Positions 1 to 9,767 are shown, counted from the stretch's first letter. The stretch: DNA of 64,000 bases from Roseiarcus sp963748545 (GCA_963748545.1 CAVVJO010000015.1:62001-126000); one strand, 5' to 3'. Notes: generated from the sequence alone by a model not told the origin. A program made the numbers and translations.

Positions 1-1035
1 GCGGAGCGCCGCTCCCTGCGGTCCGTGGCGCGGCTGCGGAAAAGGATCGGGCGCGCGCTCCGACGCGACCGGGGGGATACGCACGGTCGCCTCGCGCGGG
101 CTCGGCTTCGGCCCGGCGGGAGCCTCGGGCCTGACTGTCGGAACGGACGACCCGTTCGTCTCCATCAAGTCGATTTTTGCAATTTTCTCGGACTTTTCCG
201 GCCTGGGCGGCTGGGACGGCGGCGCGTGAGCCGGATGCGGCTCGGGCGCGTGCGGCGGCACGGCGGAATGGGTGGACGGGGGGGCGGGCGCGGGGGCCGG
301 CGAGACCGCTGACGCGGGAGGCGGCGAGACCGCGGGCGCGGGAGTGGGTGCGGCCGGTTGCACCGGTTTTTCGGGCAGGCGCGCAACATTTGATCGGCTG
401 AGCGGGGCGATCGGGGGCGGCATCGTTCGGCGCGCAGGCGCCGGAGCAGGCGTCGGACGGCCGCCGGCCACCGCGGCCACCGCGGGTTCGGGGGCCTTGG
501 CCGCCGCGGGCTGGGGCGGCTGAACGGCGGCGGCTGCAGGCGCATGCGGCGCGACAGGCGCCGGCTGCGGCGCCGGCTTCACGACGGCGCGAATCGGAAT
601 CGGAGCCGATTCGGCTGCGACCGCCGGCGCTGGCGCATGCGGCTCCGCAGGGGTTGACGACGCGACCGCCGCCACATCGGTGCGACGCCGCGTGGGCGAG
701 GCCGGCCCGGAAGCGGCCAGTCCATTTTCACGCGGCGCAAGGGCTCGATTGATCTGCGATTCGAGCAGAACGTCATTCGGGCCGCCGATCATCACCAGGT
801 GCTCGACGTTGTCGCGTCGGACAAGAACAAGCTGCCGCTGTCCGTCGAGGCTGAAGGCGTCCACCAAGCCCAGTCGAGGTTGGCGGGTCCGTCCGCCGGG
901 AACCCGCAACCGGTGGGCGAACACCAGCCGATAAACGATCGCCAGCGCCACCAGGGCGGCGATCCCGCAAGCCGCCAGAAATCCGATCTGCACGACGCGA
1001 TTGTCGCCAAACGGAAGGTCATTCAACCACTGCAT
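1..1035 (-). CDS. FliO/MopB-family flagellar biosynthesis-like membrane protein (3' end outside window)
   Basis: An open frame read from ATG at 1035 leftwards to the window edge with no stop, so the C-terminus lies outside. After a short N-terminus there is one membrane segment (about residues 13-37), then a FliO-like core with the features RLGLVDAF, RRDNVEHLVMIGG and NDVLLE (about residues 48-90). The remainder is a very long Pro/Ala-rich linker of over 200 residues. FliO proteins help assemble the flagellar type III export gate in the inner membrane; in this order a FliO-domain protein is commonly encoded divergently from cckA, as here, and may not be strictly flagellar. The Pro/Ala tail is far longer than classical FliO. 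Domain assignment is firm, the flagellar role is inference. Confidence 0.7.
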   Translation of the reverse strand, partial: MQWLNDLPFGDNRVVQIGFLAACGIAALVALAIVYRLVFAHRLRVPGGRTRQPRLGLVDAFSLDGQRQLVLVRRDNVEHLVMIGGPNDVLLESQINRALAPRENGLAASGPASPTRRRTDVAAVASSTPAEPHAPAPAVAAESAPIPIRAVVKPAPQPAPVAPHAPAAAAVQPPQPAAAKAPEPAVAAVAGGRPTPAPAPARRTMPPPIAPLSRSNVARLPEKPVQPAAPTPAPAVSPPPASAVSPAPAPAPPSTHSAVPPHAPEPHPAHAPPSQPPRPEKSEKIAKIDLMETNGSSVPTVRPEAPAGPKPSPREATVRIPPVASERAPDPFPQPRHGPQGAALR

Positions 1036-1381
1036 GCTGATTCCCGCGCCTGCGCCGTCGACTGCGCAAGTCTACCTACCCGCTCTCTCGCGCCATCGGT
1101 TCCCCGCCGAATTCGCGCCAGAACGCGTTTTCTCGCAACTCCATGGACACCGCGGGCGCATAAGGCCCGAGGGTTCGACGCAACGCCCAGCTCGGCTCAG
1201 GATGAACCGGATCGAAACCATAACAAAACGCGCGGCCAATGAAAACTGTGGCTTTCGCTGCAGTTTCGGCCGGATGGTCATGCGCCCCGCCAAGACATCG
1301 CACGGGACGCGTGGTAGCAAAAGTCTGTGGAAATCAACTCGGCGCGCGCGTCCCGCGATAAAATTGGAATCCATCTTGGCC
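1036..1381. other. Divergent intergenic region between the FliO-like gene and cckA
   Basis: About 350 bp without a supported gene. It must hold the promoters for both divergent genes. I see no clear CtrA-type full site (TTAA-N7-TTAA). Its right end runs into the first copy of the 75-bp-period duplication that carries the cckA start. Confidence 0.5.
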
Positions 1382-1500
1382 ATGACTGCGACGCCGCCCC
1401 CGCTTGGTTTTGACCGGACCGAGCGCCCCGCGGAAAAATTGGGATCCATCCTGGCCATGACTGCGACGCCGCCCCCTCCTGGTTTTGACCGGACCGAGCG
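1360..1500 (+). repeat. Tandem 66-bp repeat (75-bp period) duplicating the cckA start region
   Basis: Copy 1 is 1360-1425 and copy 2 is 1435-1500, with about four mismatches. Each copy holds an ATG (1382 and 1457) followed by codons for MTATPPP. The period is 25 codons, so both starts are in the same frame and either could be used. Confidence 0.85.
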
Positions 1501-3971
1501 AACCGCCAGCCCGATCCTGATGGTCGTCCTCGTCTTGGCGCTGGCCGGCGTCGCCGCAGCGGTCTGGTTCGCGCCGAACGGTCTTGGTCCGACCATCGCG
1601 ACCTACGCGATCGTCGCGCTCGCGTTCCTGGGCGCGCTGGCGCTCCTGCTCTTGGCCTTCGGTGTCTTGCAAGTCCCGGCGCGCCCGCGACGTTCCGACA
1701 CCGCCAAGGCGATCGCCGATTCGAGTTCCCGACGGGCTCGTGGTCACCGACCCGCAGTCGAGAATCCTCTACGCCAACGCCGCCTACCGCACCCTCTCGG
1801 GCGGCGACGACCTCAAGCCGGTCGAGCGGCTGTTCGCCGGCTCCCCGGACGTGTCCAAATCGATCTACCGTCTGTCGCAGGCGGCAAAGTCTTGCAAAGC
1901 GGCCAGCGAAGACTTGCGCCTGGCGCCGCCCCTCGCCGGCGACGGCTCGGTGGCGTGGTATCGCATCCGCGTCCGGCCGCTCGAGGAAGCCCAGCGGTCG
2001 GGCGCCGCGGTCTGGACGGTTTCGGACGAGACGCGCGAGCACGACCGGCACGAGACCTTCTTCCAGGATCTTCAGCACGCGATCGACTACCTCGATCACG
2101 CGCCGGCCGGGTTCTTCTCGGCGGAGCCGGACGGGGCGATCGTCCATATGAACGCGACGCTTGCGGAATGGCTCGACTACGACCTCGCCCAGTTCGGGCT
2201 CGGCCAGCTCAAAGTCGGCGACATCATCGCAGGCGACGGCGGCGCGATGCTCACGACCATGTCCGGCCGCCCGGGCGAGGTGAAGACCCAACCGTTCGAC
2301 GTCGACCTCAAGCCGCGCCAGGGCCGGGTCCTGCCGGCGCGCATCCTGCACAAGGTCGCCTTCTCCAGCGACGGCCTGCCGGGACCGTCGCGCTCGCTGG
2401 TCATCAGTCGCGCGCCCGGCGAGGTCCGCGGCGGGGAGGATCTGCGTGCGGCGGAGGTGCGGCTTGCGCGCATCTTCAATTCGACCCCGGTCGCCATCGC
2501 CGAGGTCGGAGCGGCCGGGGCGCTGCTGCGTCCCAACGCCGCCTTCGCGCGTCTCGCGCCCGCCGCGCTAAAGGCCGCCGGCGGCGACGGACGGCCCTCG
2601 ATCTTCAGCCTGGTGGCCGAGCGCGACCACGGGGCGCTCGGCGCCGCTCTTGCGGCGGCGGCCGAGGGCGAGGGCCGGATCGAGCCGCTCGATGTGACGC
2701 TCGAAGGCGCGGAGCCCGCGCGCTCGGCGCGGCTGTTTGTCTCCGCCGCCGATCCGGCGAGCGACGAAGGCGCAAGCGCGATCGTGTTCGCGCTCGAGAC
2801 GACCGAGCAGCGGGCGCTTCAGGAGAACCTCGCCCAGAGCCAGAAAATGCAGGCGATCGGCCAGCTCGCCGGCGGCGTGGCGCACGACTTCAACAACGTG
2901 CTGACGGCGATCCTCGGCTATTCCGACCTCCTGCTCGCCAACCACCGGCCAACCGACCCGTCCTTCCAGGACATCATGCAGATCAAGCAGAACGCCAACC
3001 GGGCGGCGGGCCTGGTGCGGCAACTGCTCGCCTTCTCGCGCCGGCAGACGCTGAGGCCGCAGACGCTGCAGCTCAATGACGTCCTGTCGGAATTGCAGAT
3101 GCTGCTGCGACGCCTGGTCGGCGAGCCGATCGCGCTCGATGTCGTTCACAGCCGCGACCTGTGGCTGATCAAGGCCGACCTCAACCAGTTCGAGCAGGTG
3201 GTCGTCAATCTCGTGGTCAACGCCCGCGACGCGATGCCGAGCGGCGGCAAGATCACGTTGCGCACCCGCAACGTGACCGCGGCCGAATGCGGGAACTTCA
3301 AGGATGCGAGCGTCGCTCCGGCCGATTACGTGCTGGTCGAGGTCGAGGACAACGGTCACGGCATCCCGGCCGAGGTCAAGGACAAGATCTTCGAGCCGTT
3401 CTTCACCACCAAGGAGGTCGGCAAGGGCACCGGCCTCGGCCTGTCCATGGTCTACGGAATCGTCAAGCAGACCGGCGGCTATGTGCTGTGCGACAGCGAG
3501 CCGGGCAAAGGCGCGATCTTCCGCATCCTGCTGCCGCGCCTGATCGAGGCCGAGGCGGAGGCGCCGGCCAAGCCCGAGGCCGCGAAACCGCCGGCCGACC
3601 TCACCGGCCGCGGCGCCATCCTGCTGGTCGAGGACGAGGAGGCGGTGCGCGCCTTCGCCGCCCGGGCGCTGGCCTCGCGCGGCTATACGGTGCTCGAGGC
3701 CGAGACCGGCGTCGAAGCGCTGACGGTGGTCGAGGAGGCCGGCGGCCGGATCGACCTGATCGTCTCCGACGTGATCATGCCCGAGATGGACGGGCCGACC
3801 ATGCTGACCGAATTGCGCCGGCGCGGGGTCGAGGCCAAGGTCGTGTTCGTCTCCGGCTACGCCGACGACGCCTTCGCCCGCAACCTGCCCGGCAAGGAAG
3901 AGTTCGTCTTCCTGCCGAAACCGTTCACGCTCAAGCAGCTGATCGAGACGGTGAAGGCGACGATGGGTTAG
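1457..3971 (+). CDS. cckA: CckA hybrid sensor histidine kinase (one apparent frameshift)
   Basis: Cell-cycle hybrid kinase feeding phosphate through ChpT to CtrA and CpdR. Order of domains: N-terminal tail, two membrane segments (about residues 18-62), PAS-like regions, histidine kinase core with the H-box VAHDFNNVLTAILGYSDLL, N-box NARDAMPSGG, G-boxes DNGHGIP and GTGLGLSMVYG, and a C-terminal receiver with phospho-acceptor Asp in VSDVIMPEMDG. The membrane part and the PAS/kinase part lie in different frames; dropping one T in the run at 1724-1730 restores a continuous protein of about 837 residues (..DSSPDGLVVTD..). Because cckA is essential in studied relatives I read this as sequence error. 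The start is ambiguous: ATG 1457 or the duplicated ATG 1382. Divergent from the FliO-like gene. Confidence 0.92.
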
Positions 3972-4023
3972 CCGCCAAACTAACGCTTAGCGCTCGCGCC
4001 TGACGACGACGCTTTCGATTAGA

Positions 4024-4581
4024 TCACATTTTCGGCGCCGTTCGGTTCGGGCGGGCTTCCAGCGCCGAGAGCATTGAAGGCCGGCCCAGGACTTTTCGGT
4101 TGCGATTCTCGATGACGGAATGCGTCGTCGCGCCGGCGCCGGGGCCGGGCGCGAACCGGACCTGCCGGAATGACAGGGGTTCGCCGCCCTCTGCGTGAAC
4201 CGTCAGGCGCTCGATAGGTTTTCCCGTCGCGTCTTCGACAAGCGCCGTCGGCGGCTTGCCATTGCGGGCGCACCAACGGTCGCCCCACTGCATCAGCGCG
4301 ACCACAACCGGATAAAGGTCCTCGCCCTTTCTTGTCAGCCGGTAGCCGTCGGTATTGGCGCGGTCTTCGAGCGGAAAGCGCTCTAAAATTCCGAGTTCCG
4401 TCAGGCGCTGCAAGCGAGCGGCGAGAATGTTGCGAGCGATGCCGAGTTCCCGCTGGAATTCCTCGAACCGGATCGCGCCCTGCGTGCACTCGCGCACGAT
4501 CAGCAGCGACCACCATTCGCCGACCTCTTCCAACGCCCGGGCGATCGAGCAGTTCATTCCGTCGAATCTTTTTCTCTGCAT
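4024..4581 (-). CDS. HxlR-family winged-helix transcriptional regulator
   Basis: 185 residues. The N-terminal half is a canonical HxlR fold: Cys in MNCSIARALEEVG, then GEWWSLLIVRE, the recognition region RFEEFQRELGIARNILAARL, and the wing GILERFPLEDRANTDGYRLT. HxlR proteins sense small electrophiles or redox signals, often through an N-terminal Cys such as the one here (Cys11). The C-terminal ~75 residues are a family-variable extension. It is divergent from an MFS exporter and an SDR, with two inverted repeats between, so it probably represses that pair and itself; this is inferred from arrangement. ATG at 4581 is chosen because it places the Cys at the usual distance. Confidence 0.9.
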   Translation of the reverse strand: MQRKRFDGMNCSIARALEEVGEWWSLLIVRECTQGAIRFEEFQRELGIARNILAARLQRLTELGILERFPLEDRANTDGYRLTRKGEDLYPVVVALMQWGDRWCARNGKPPTALVEDATGKPIERLTVHAEGGEPLSFRQVRFAPGPGAGATTHSVIENRNRKVLGRPSMLSALEARPNRTAPKM

Positions 4582-4602
4582 GAGGCGATCCTAGCAGAAA
4601 AT

Positions 4603-4619
4603 AGTTGCATGACGCAACT
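4603..4619. promoter_or_regulatory. Inverted repeat, candidate HxlR operator 1
   Basis: Perfect 6-bp arms AGTTGC/GCAACT separated by 5 bp, in the 106-bp divergent gap between the HxlR gene and the MFS gene. HxlR dimers bind short dyads in such gaps. Inference from position and symmetry. Confidence 0.55.
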
Positions 4620-4629
4620 GATCATGTCA

Positions 4630-4644
4630 GTTTCATAATGAAAC
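4630..4644. promoter_or_regulatory. Inverted repeat, candidate HxlR operator 2
   Basis: Perfect 6-bp arms GTTTCA/TGAAAC separated by TAA, 11 bp to the right of the first dyad and about 45 bp upstream of the MFS start codon. It could overlap the exporter promoter. Confidence 0.5.
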
Positions 4645-4687
4645 GGATATCAAGCCCCTGTCCGTTGTCGCTTGAGGGAGAGTTGAA

Positions 4688-5869
4688 ATGGACAGACGGT
4701 TGCTGGTGTTGGCTCTGGGGATGTTTGCCCTTGGCACCGACAGTTTTGTCATGGCGGGCGTGCTGCCCCAGATCGCGCACAGCTTCGACGTGACGGTCGG
4801 CTCGGCCGGTCAAATGACCACCGTCTACGCCATCACTTATGCCCTGATGGCGCCGACGGTCGCTGCGGTTGGCGCGCATATCCCGCGCAAGACGTTGCTC
4901 TTGACGAGCCTCGCCACTTTCGTCGTCGCCAATCTCGCAACGGCGTTGGCCCCGAGCTTCGGCATTGCGCTCGCGACTCGCGTTCTCGCAGGTCTCGGCG
5001 CGGCCATGTTCGCGCCGACCGCCACGGGGGCGGCCGCGACGATGGTCCCACCGGAGAAGCGCGGCTTTGCGCTGGCGGTGGTGATCACGGGCCTCAGCGC
5101 TTCGACCGCGCTCGGGACCCCGATAGGCGCACTCATCGGGGGCCTTGGCGATTGGCGATGGACGATGGGCTTCGTCTCGGCTCTGGCCGCCGCGTCGGGG
5201 CTCGGCGTCGCGGCGCTTCTCTCACATCTGCCGCTGCCGCCGAAGATCAGCCTCGCGCAGCGCTTGCAGCCCGTCCGTGACCCCCGCGTGGCGCTGACGC
5301 TGCTGACCACGCTTGTCTACCAGACCGGGCACTTCATCGCCTACACCTACTTCACGGTCGTGTTCGACCGCGTGCTCAACCACAACACCCTTTTGGTCGG
5401 CGCACTGCTAGTGCTGTGGGGATCGAGCGGCGTCGTCGGCAACCTCATTACCGGACGCCTCGCGGACAGCATCGGCAACCGGCGCGTGATCTTCGCTTTG
5501 CTGGTTGTCCTCATCGGAACCATGGCGTGGTTGCCGTTGGCGAGCGCGAATATCTGGACGAGCGTCGCCGCCGTGGCGATTTGGGGCGCGGTCGCCTGGG
5601 GTCTGCTCGCGCCGCAACAGCATCGCCTCGTGACTGTGGCAGCGCATTCGGCGCCGGTCGTGCTCGGCCTGAACACGTCGGGGACCTATCTTGGCGTCAC
5701 CGCCGCCGGCGTCATAGGCGCGCTGGCCATCCCCGCCATCGGAGCGCACGCGCTCGGGTACGTCGGCGCAGCCATCGTGGTCTTGGCATTGGGACTCGCT
5801 GAACTCGCGACGCTCGCGATCAACGGCGCGAACCGGGTCACGCGCGACGAGAAGCTCGCGACCGTCTGA
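4688..5869 (+). CDS. MFS transporter, DHA1 drug/arabinose-type exporter
   Basis: 393 residues with about 12 hydrophobic segments and no gaps in frame. It begins MDRRLLVLALGMFALGTDSF, typical of the DHA1/AraJ-like exporter group, and carries a motif-C-like glycine-rich helix (GLSASTALGTPIGALIGG) around residues 140-160, a feature of antiporters that expel substrates. Substrate unknown. ATG 4688 follows GAGGGAGAG at good spacing. It lies downstream of the divergent HxlR regulator and 94 bp ahead of an SDR, an arrangement common for inducible efflux-plus-detoxification modules. Confidence 0.88.
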   Translation: MDRRLLVLALGMFALGTDSFVMAGVLPQIAHSFDVTVGSAGQMTTVYAITYALMAPTVAAVGAHIPRKTLLLTSLATFVVANLATALAPSFGIALATRVLAGLGAAMFAPTATGAAATMVPPEKRGFALAVVITGLSASTALGTPIGALIGGLGDWRWTMGFVSALAAASGLGVAALLSHLPLPPKISLAQRLQPVRDPRVALTLLTTLVYQTGHFIAYTYFTVVFDRVLNHNTLLVGALLVLWGSSGVVGNLITGRLADSIGNRRVIFALLVVLIGTMAWLPLASANIWTSVAAVAIWGAVAWGLLAPQQHRLVTVAAHSAPVVLGLNTSGTYLGVTAAGVIGALAIPAIGAHALGYVGAAIVVLALGLAELATLAINGANRVTRDEKLATV

Positions 5870-5963
5870 TTGCACCCTGCACAGATCAGCGTGGCCGGAA
5901 ACGCCGCGCCCTTGTGCGCCAGCCAAACTATCCACCAGTCGATAACTAACATTGGAGCGAACC

Positions 5964-6702
5964 ATGACACTGCAAGGAAAGTGCGCCCTGGTCACGGGCG
6001 CGAGCCGCGGCATCGGAGCGGCGATCGCGAGGAAGCTCGCGGGCGACGGAGCGGACGTTGCGATCACCTATGAAAAATCCGCCGACCGCGCGGGCGAGGT
6101 GGTGCGCGCCATTCAATCGCTTGGCCGCAGGAGCGTCGCCATCCGCGCTGACGCCGGCGACGTCGCCGCCGCGCAGGCCGCCGTCGAAGCGACCGTCGCC
6201 GAGATCGGCGGTCTCGATATTCTGGTCAATAACGCCGGCATCATCCGCATCGGCAATCTCGAGGACATTTCCATCGACGACATCAACGCCATCCTGAATG
6301 TCAACGTGCGAGGGCCGATTGTGACCAGCAAGTCCGCGCTGCCGCATCTGCCGGCCGGCGGGCGCATCATCACCATCGGCAGCTACTTCGCCGATCACGT
6401 GCCGGCCTCCGTCGTCAGCGTTTATGCCGGCTCGAAGTCAGCCCTCGTCGCTTTCAGCAAGGGCCTGGCGCGCGAGATGGCGCCGAAGGAGATCACGGTC
6501 AATCTCGTGCAGCCGGGTTCGATCGACACCGATATGAACCCCGCGAAGGGACCGATCTACGAGTCGCTCGTAACGGAGATCGCCATGCGACGCTACGGTA
6601 AGGCCGAGGAAATCGCCAACGCCGTCGCATTTCTCGCAAGCCCTGGCGCGCAATATGTCACGGGTATCGCGCTTGACCGTAGACGGCGGGGCAAACGCCT
6701 GA
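5964..6702 (+). CDS. Short-chain dehydrogenase/reductase (frameshift near the 3' end)
   Basis: NAD(P)-dependent oxidoreductase of the classical SDR family, about 245 residues. Visible: cofactor motif TGASRGIGAA (residues ~12-21), NNAG at ~90, catalytic Ser in IGSYFAD, YxxxK as VYAGSKSAL, and PGSIDTDM. Start ATG 5964 is preceded by GGAG. As written the last residues become basic nonsense, but removing one G at about 6675 gives the standard SDR ending TGIALTVDGGANA and a stop at 6700-6702. Cytosolic. Probably co-transcribed with the MFS exporter and under HxlR control; substrate not predictable. Confidence 0.88.
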
Positions 6703-6750
6703 AGTCTCGGCCGGCGCACGATGCAACCCTCTGTGGGAAAGGGTAAAGTG

Positions 6751-7161
6751 ATGAGTTCACGGGTCGTCGTTTCGGCTGGCGCAAACGGTCTGCCGGATCA
6801 CCTCGGCATTAGCCTGGATGAGGTCGGTCATGGTTTTGCAAGGGGGCGCTTCGAGGTGCGGCCCCATCATCTGGCCCCGCATGGGTATTTGCACGCGGCG
6901 AGCGTGATCGCCTTGGTCGACTCGGCCTGTGGCTTCGGTTGCCAGGCCTCCCTTCCAGAAGGCGCCAACACCTTCACGACCGTAGAGTTGAAGGCCAACT
7001 ATCTGGGGACGGCGCGTTCCGGCGTCGTCGTATGCGAGGCGCTGATGGCGCATGGCGGGCGCAACACCCAGGTTTGGGACGCCAAGGCGATCCACGTCGA
7101 GACCGGCAAGACGATCGCGCTTTTCCGCTGCACCCAGATGATCCTGTATCCCAGGAGTTGA
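6751..7161 (+). CDS. PaaI-like hotdog-fold thioesterase
   Basis: 136 residues from ATG 6751, which follows GGGAAAGGG; an upstream in-frame ATG at 6721 is less well placed. The sequence has the hotdog helix HLAPHGYLHAASVIALVDSA and the strand pattern FTTVELKANYLGTARSG of the PaaI/YdiI acyl-CoA thioesterase family. Such enzymes hydrolyse acyl- or aryl-CoA thioesters in the cytosol. It follows the SDR by about 50 bp and precedes the Ogt gene by 17 bp, so all may be one transcription unit. Confidence 0.85.
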   Translation: MSSRVVVSAGANGLPDHLGISLDEVGHGFARGRFEVRPHHLAPHGYLHAASVIALVDSACGFGCQASLPEGANTFTTVELKANYLGTARSGVVVCEALMAHGGRNTQVWDAKAIHVETGKTIALFRCTQMILYPRS

Positions 7162-7178
7162 AGAGAAAGGGTTACGTT

Positions 7179-7715
7179 ATGCTCGCGTTCAAATGGATAG
7201 CCGCGCCATTCGGCCGGCTGAAGCTCGTCGGCAGCGACGCGGGGCTGGCGGCGATCCTCTGGGATAACGACAAGCCGCGCCGTGTGCCGCTGGGACCGGC
7301 GACGGAAAACCCGAGCCACCCCGTGTTAAGGAAAACGGAGGGGCAACTGGCCGAATATTTTGCAGGAGAACGCAAGACCTTCGACATTCCGCTCGCCGCC
7401 TCGGGAACGCTGTTTCAGAAGCAAGTCTGGCAGGCGCTGCTGAGCATCCCTTACGGCGAAACCCGCAGCTATGGCGAAATCGCGCGCCAAATCGGGAAGC
7501 CGGCCGCAGTGCGCGCGGTCGGCGCCGCCAATGGCCGTAATCCGCTCTCGATCGTCGCGCCGTGCCATCGCGTGATCGGAGCTTCCGGGGCCTTGACCGG
7601 CTTTGCCGGCGGCCTCGCGGTCAAGCGCTACCTCCTCGACTTAGAGCGCGACCAAGTCTCAGACGCGCGCGCCTGCTCGCCGCATCGTCAAGCGAACCTT
7701 CTGTTGGCGCCCTGA
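7179..7715 (+). CDS. ogt: Methylated-DNA--[protein]-cysteine S-methyltransferase
   Basis: 178 residues. Suicidal repair protein that takes O6-alkyl groups from guanine. Visible: N-terminal RNaseH-like domain, then the DNA-binding helix region FQKQVWQALLSIPYGETRSYGEIA, RAVGAANGRNPLSI and the acceptor motif VAPCHRVIG with the active Cys, followed by FAGGLAVKRYLLDLE. About 18 residues after the normal end look like read-through (DQVSDARACSPHRQ..), so the true end may be slightly earlier. ATG 7179 is preceded by AGAGAAAGG. Lies directly after the thioesterase. Confidence 0.92.
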   Translation: MLAFKWIAAPFGRLKLVGSDAGLAAILWDNDKPRRVPLGPATENPSHPVLRKTEGQLAEYFAGERKTFDIPLAASGTLFQKQVWQALLSIPYGETRSYGEIARQIGKPAAVRAVGAANGRNPLSIVAPCHRVIGASGALTGFAGGLAVKRYLLDLERDQVSDARACSPHRQANLLLAP

Positions 7716-7765
7716 AGGCGCAGCGCCCGTCAGGCCGCATCTCGTTTTGGCGGTCGATGCTTTGT

Positions 7766-7948
7766 CGCCCGGGCGCTGGCCTCGCGCGGCTATACGGTGC
7801 TCGAAGCCGAGACCAGCGTCGAAGCGCTGACGATGGTCGAGGAGGCCGGCGGCCGGATCGACCTGATCGTCTCCGACGTGATCATGCCCGAGATGGACGG
7901 GCCGACCATGCTGACCGAATTGCGCCGGCGCCGGGGCGAGGCCAAGGT
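7766..7948 (+). pseudogene. Stray 183-bp copy of the cckA receiver-domain segment
   Basis: Bases 7766-7948 match cckA 3659-3841 over the same length with only a handful of differences, including the phospho-acceptor region SDVIMPEMDG. The copy starts within the first receiver helix and ends just after the fourth strand, so it cannot fold as a receiver. An ATG-less fragment of about 60 codons stays open but ends in unrelated sequence at a TAG near 7979. No insertion-sequence ends or target duplications are visible. Confidence 0.9.
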
Positions 7949-8049
7949 GTGGGGTGAAGACAGCCGTCGCAACCGATAGCCCTGCCGACACCTTCCGACC
8001 TTGCACCGACGTTCGCTCCCGCGGCTTGGCGCAGCGTCCAGGGGAGTCG

Positions 8050-9767
8050 CTTCCGTTACTCTCTCCGGCACTCCGGCCATACGCATGCCTTCATACAAGT
8101 ACTCCGCCGGGGCGAAGTCGGTTTCGTCACCTGTCGCGGATCGCCACTGTTCGCGCAAGCCGGCGATGGTGAAGGATGGATGGAGCGTGAGCCCCGCCTT
8201 GACTGCGGAGTGCGCCTCATCCGATCGACCGAGCCGCGCCAGCGCGGCGCCCAAATGGAAATCAGGGAAGCGAGTAGCTTCGATTGGCCTCGATAGCCCG
8301 CTGAAACCAACGGACCGCGTCGTCGTGAAGGCCGAGGTAGTTCTTAGCCATACCCGCCCAGGTCAGCCAGACGTAGGCGGACGAATCGCGCGGCTGAGGC
8401 GTAGAGCCTCCCTGACATGATTCTCCATTTCCTCCGCGCGACCGGTAAAGCTCTTTCCGAGCCCTATAGAGGCATGAGCCTGGGCGAGGTTCCGGTCCAG
8501 CCGTAACGCGTGTTCCATTTCGGCAATTCCCAGGGCGGCGCGTTGGGTCTGCAGGTACACCATTCCCAGTGTCAAATGACCGCGCGCATGGTCGGGAACC
8601 AGCGACAGGGCGTTGGCGGCCTTCGCCTCCGCTGACGCGAACGCGGCCTTGTGATCAGCGGCGAACAGCATCGCGCCCACGGCAAAGTCGACTCGCGCCG
8701 CTCCAAGCAGCGCGTCGACGTTGTTGGGGTCGAGAGATAATGCGCGATCAAAGAACCTTCGCGCCTGGGCCATCCGTTCTGGCGTCACTCCTTTTGTTGA
8801 ACGAAGCCAAGCCCTGAAAATAGAGGTCCATTGAATCGGGGGTCGGAGCCCGTTCGGCGCGCCGCGCTTCCGCTTCGACCAGTTGCGCGTCAAGCGCGCC
8901 CGCGAGCCGCGCGACGATTTCGTCCTGCATGTCAAAGAGATCGGAGAGCGGCTGGTCGAACCTCTCGCCCCATAAGTGGGCGCCCGTATCGGCGTCGATC
9001 AACTGAACGTTGACGCGCATGCGGTCGCCGGCGCGCTGGAAGCTTCCCTCCAGGACATAGCGGACGTTCAACTCGCGTCCGATCGTTTTCACGTCGAGCG
9101 ACTTTGCTTTGTACGTGAACGCCGTGTTGCGGGCGATGACCACCACGCCCCGAATGCGCGAGAGATCGGTCGTCAAACTCTCGGTGACGCCGTCCGCGAA
9201 ATACTCCTGCTCCGAATTGCCGCCGATATTGGCGAACGGCAGCACGACCATCGACAGTCGGGCGGCTCCTGTCGCGTCGAGTTGGTCACGCTCGTCGGAT
9301 AGGCCGCGCCAACGGCGAGAGGCGGCCCCGCGATTGGAGATACATGAAATGTGGGCTCGGCGGTGGCCTGCGTTTGCCCGGTCGACGAAGGCTGCGCCAG
9401 ACCGTCAAATCGATAGCCCTCGCCGGCGACAGTGACGACCAGCCGCGGCTGCTTCGGATCGGGCTCGATCTTGCGCCGCAGCTTCCCGACCATCACGTCG
9501 ATGCTCCGGTCGAACGGTTCGAAGCGCCGGTTGGCGAGGACGTCCAACAAAGCGTTCCGACTGAGGACCCGGCCCGGGCGGCGGACGAAGGCGCGCAGGA
9601 GCGCGAACTCGCCCCTGGTCAGAGTTATCGTCTGTCCGGAAGTCGCGCACAAGGGTGTGCGCGTCGAGATCAACGACCAACCCCGCAAAGCGGATGATGG
9701 ACCGCGCCTCGTTGTTCGTTTCCAGCCAGCGATATTCGGGAGCGTCGCGCAATTGCGTTTCCCCCAA
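8050..9767 (-). pseudogene. Winged-helix / TolB-like / TPR regulator, multiply frameshifted
   Basis: Read from ATG at 9767 leftwards, pieces in different frames join into one protein of the CadC/HilA-like TPR regulator type: an OmpR-type winged helix (TLTRGEFALLRAFVRRPGRVLS, SIDVMVGKLRRKIEPDP, VAGEGYRFDG), a TolB-like N-domain (VVLPFANIGGNSEQEYFADG, LEGSFQRAGDRMRVNVQLID, GAHLWGERFD), then TPR helices (FFDRALSLDPNNVDALLGAA, HLTLGMVYLQTQ) and a final LYEGMRMAGVPE near 8060. Breaks fall near 9645, 9245, 8830, 8390 and 8240. Five breaks in 1.7 kb is denser than elsewhere in the window, so true decay is likely, though error cannot be excluded. Confidence 0.75.

Noticed and set aside
7766..7948. 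A separate single-domain response regulator
   Set aside because: The fragment lacks the first strand with the acidic pocket and the last helix and strand with the conserved Lys; it is a partial copy of cckA.
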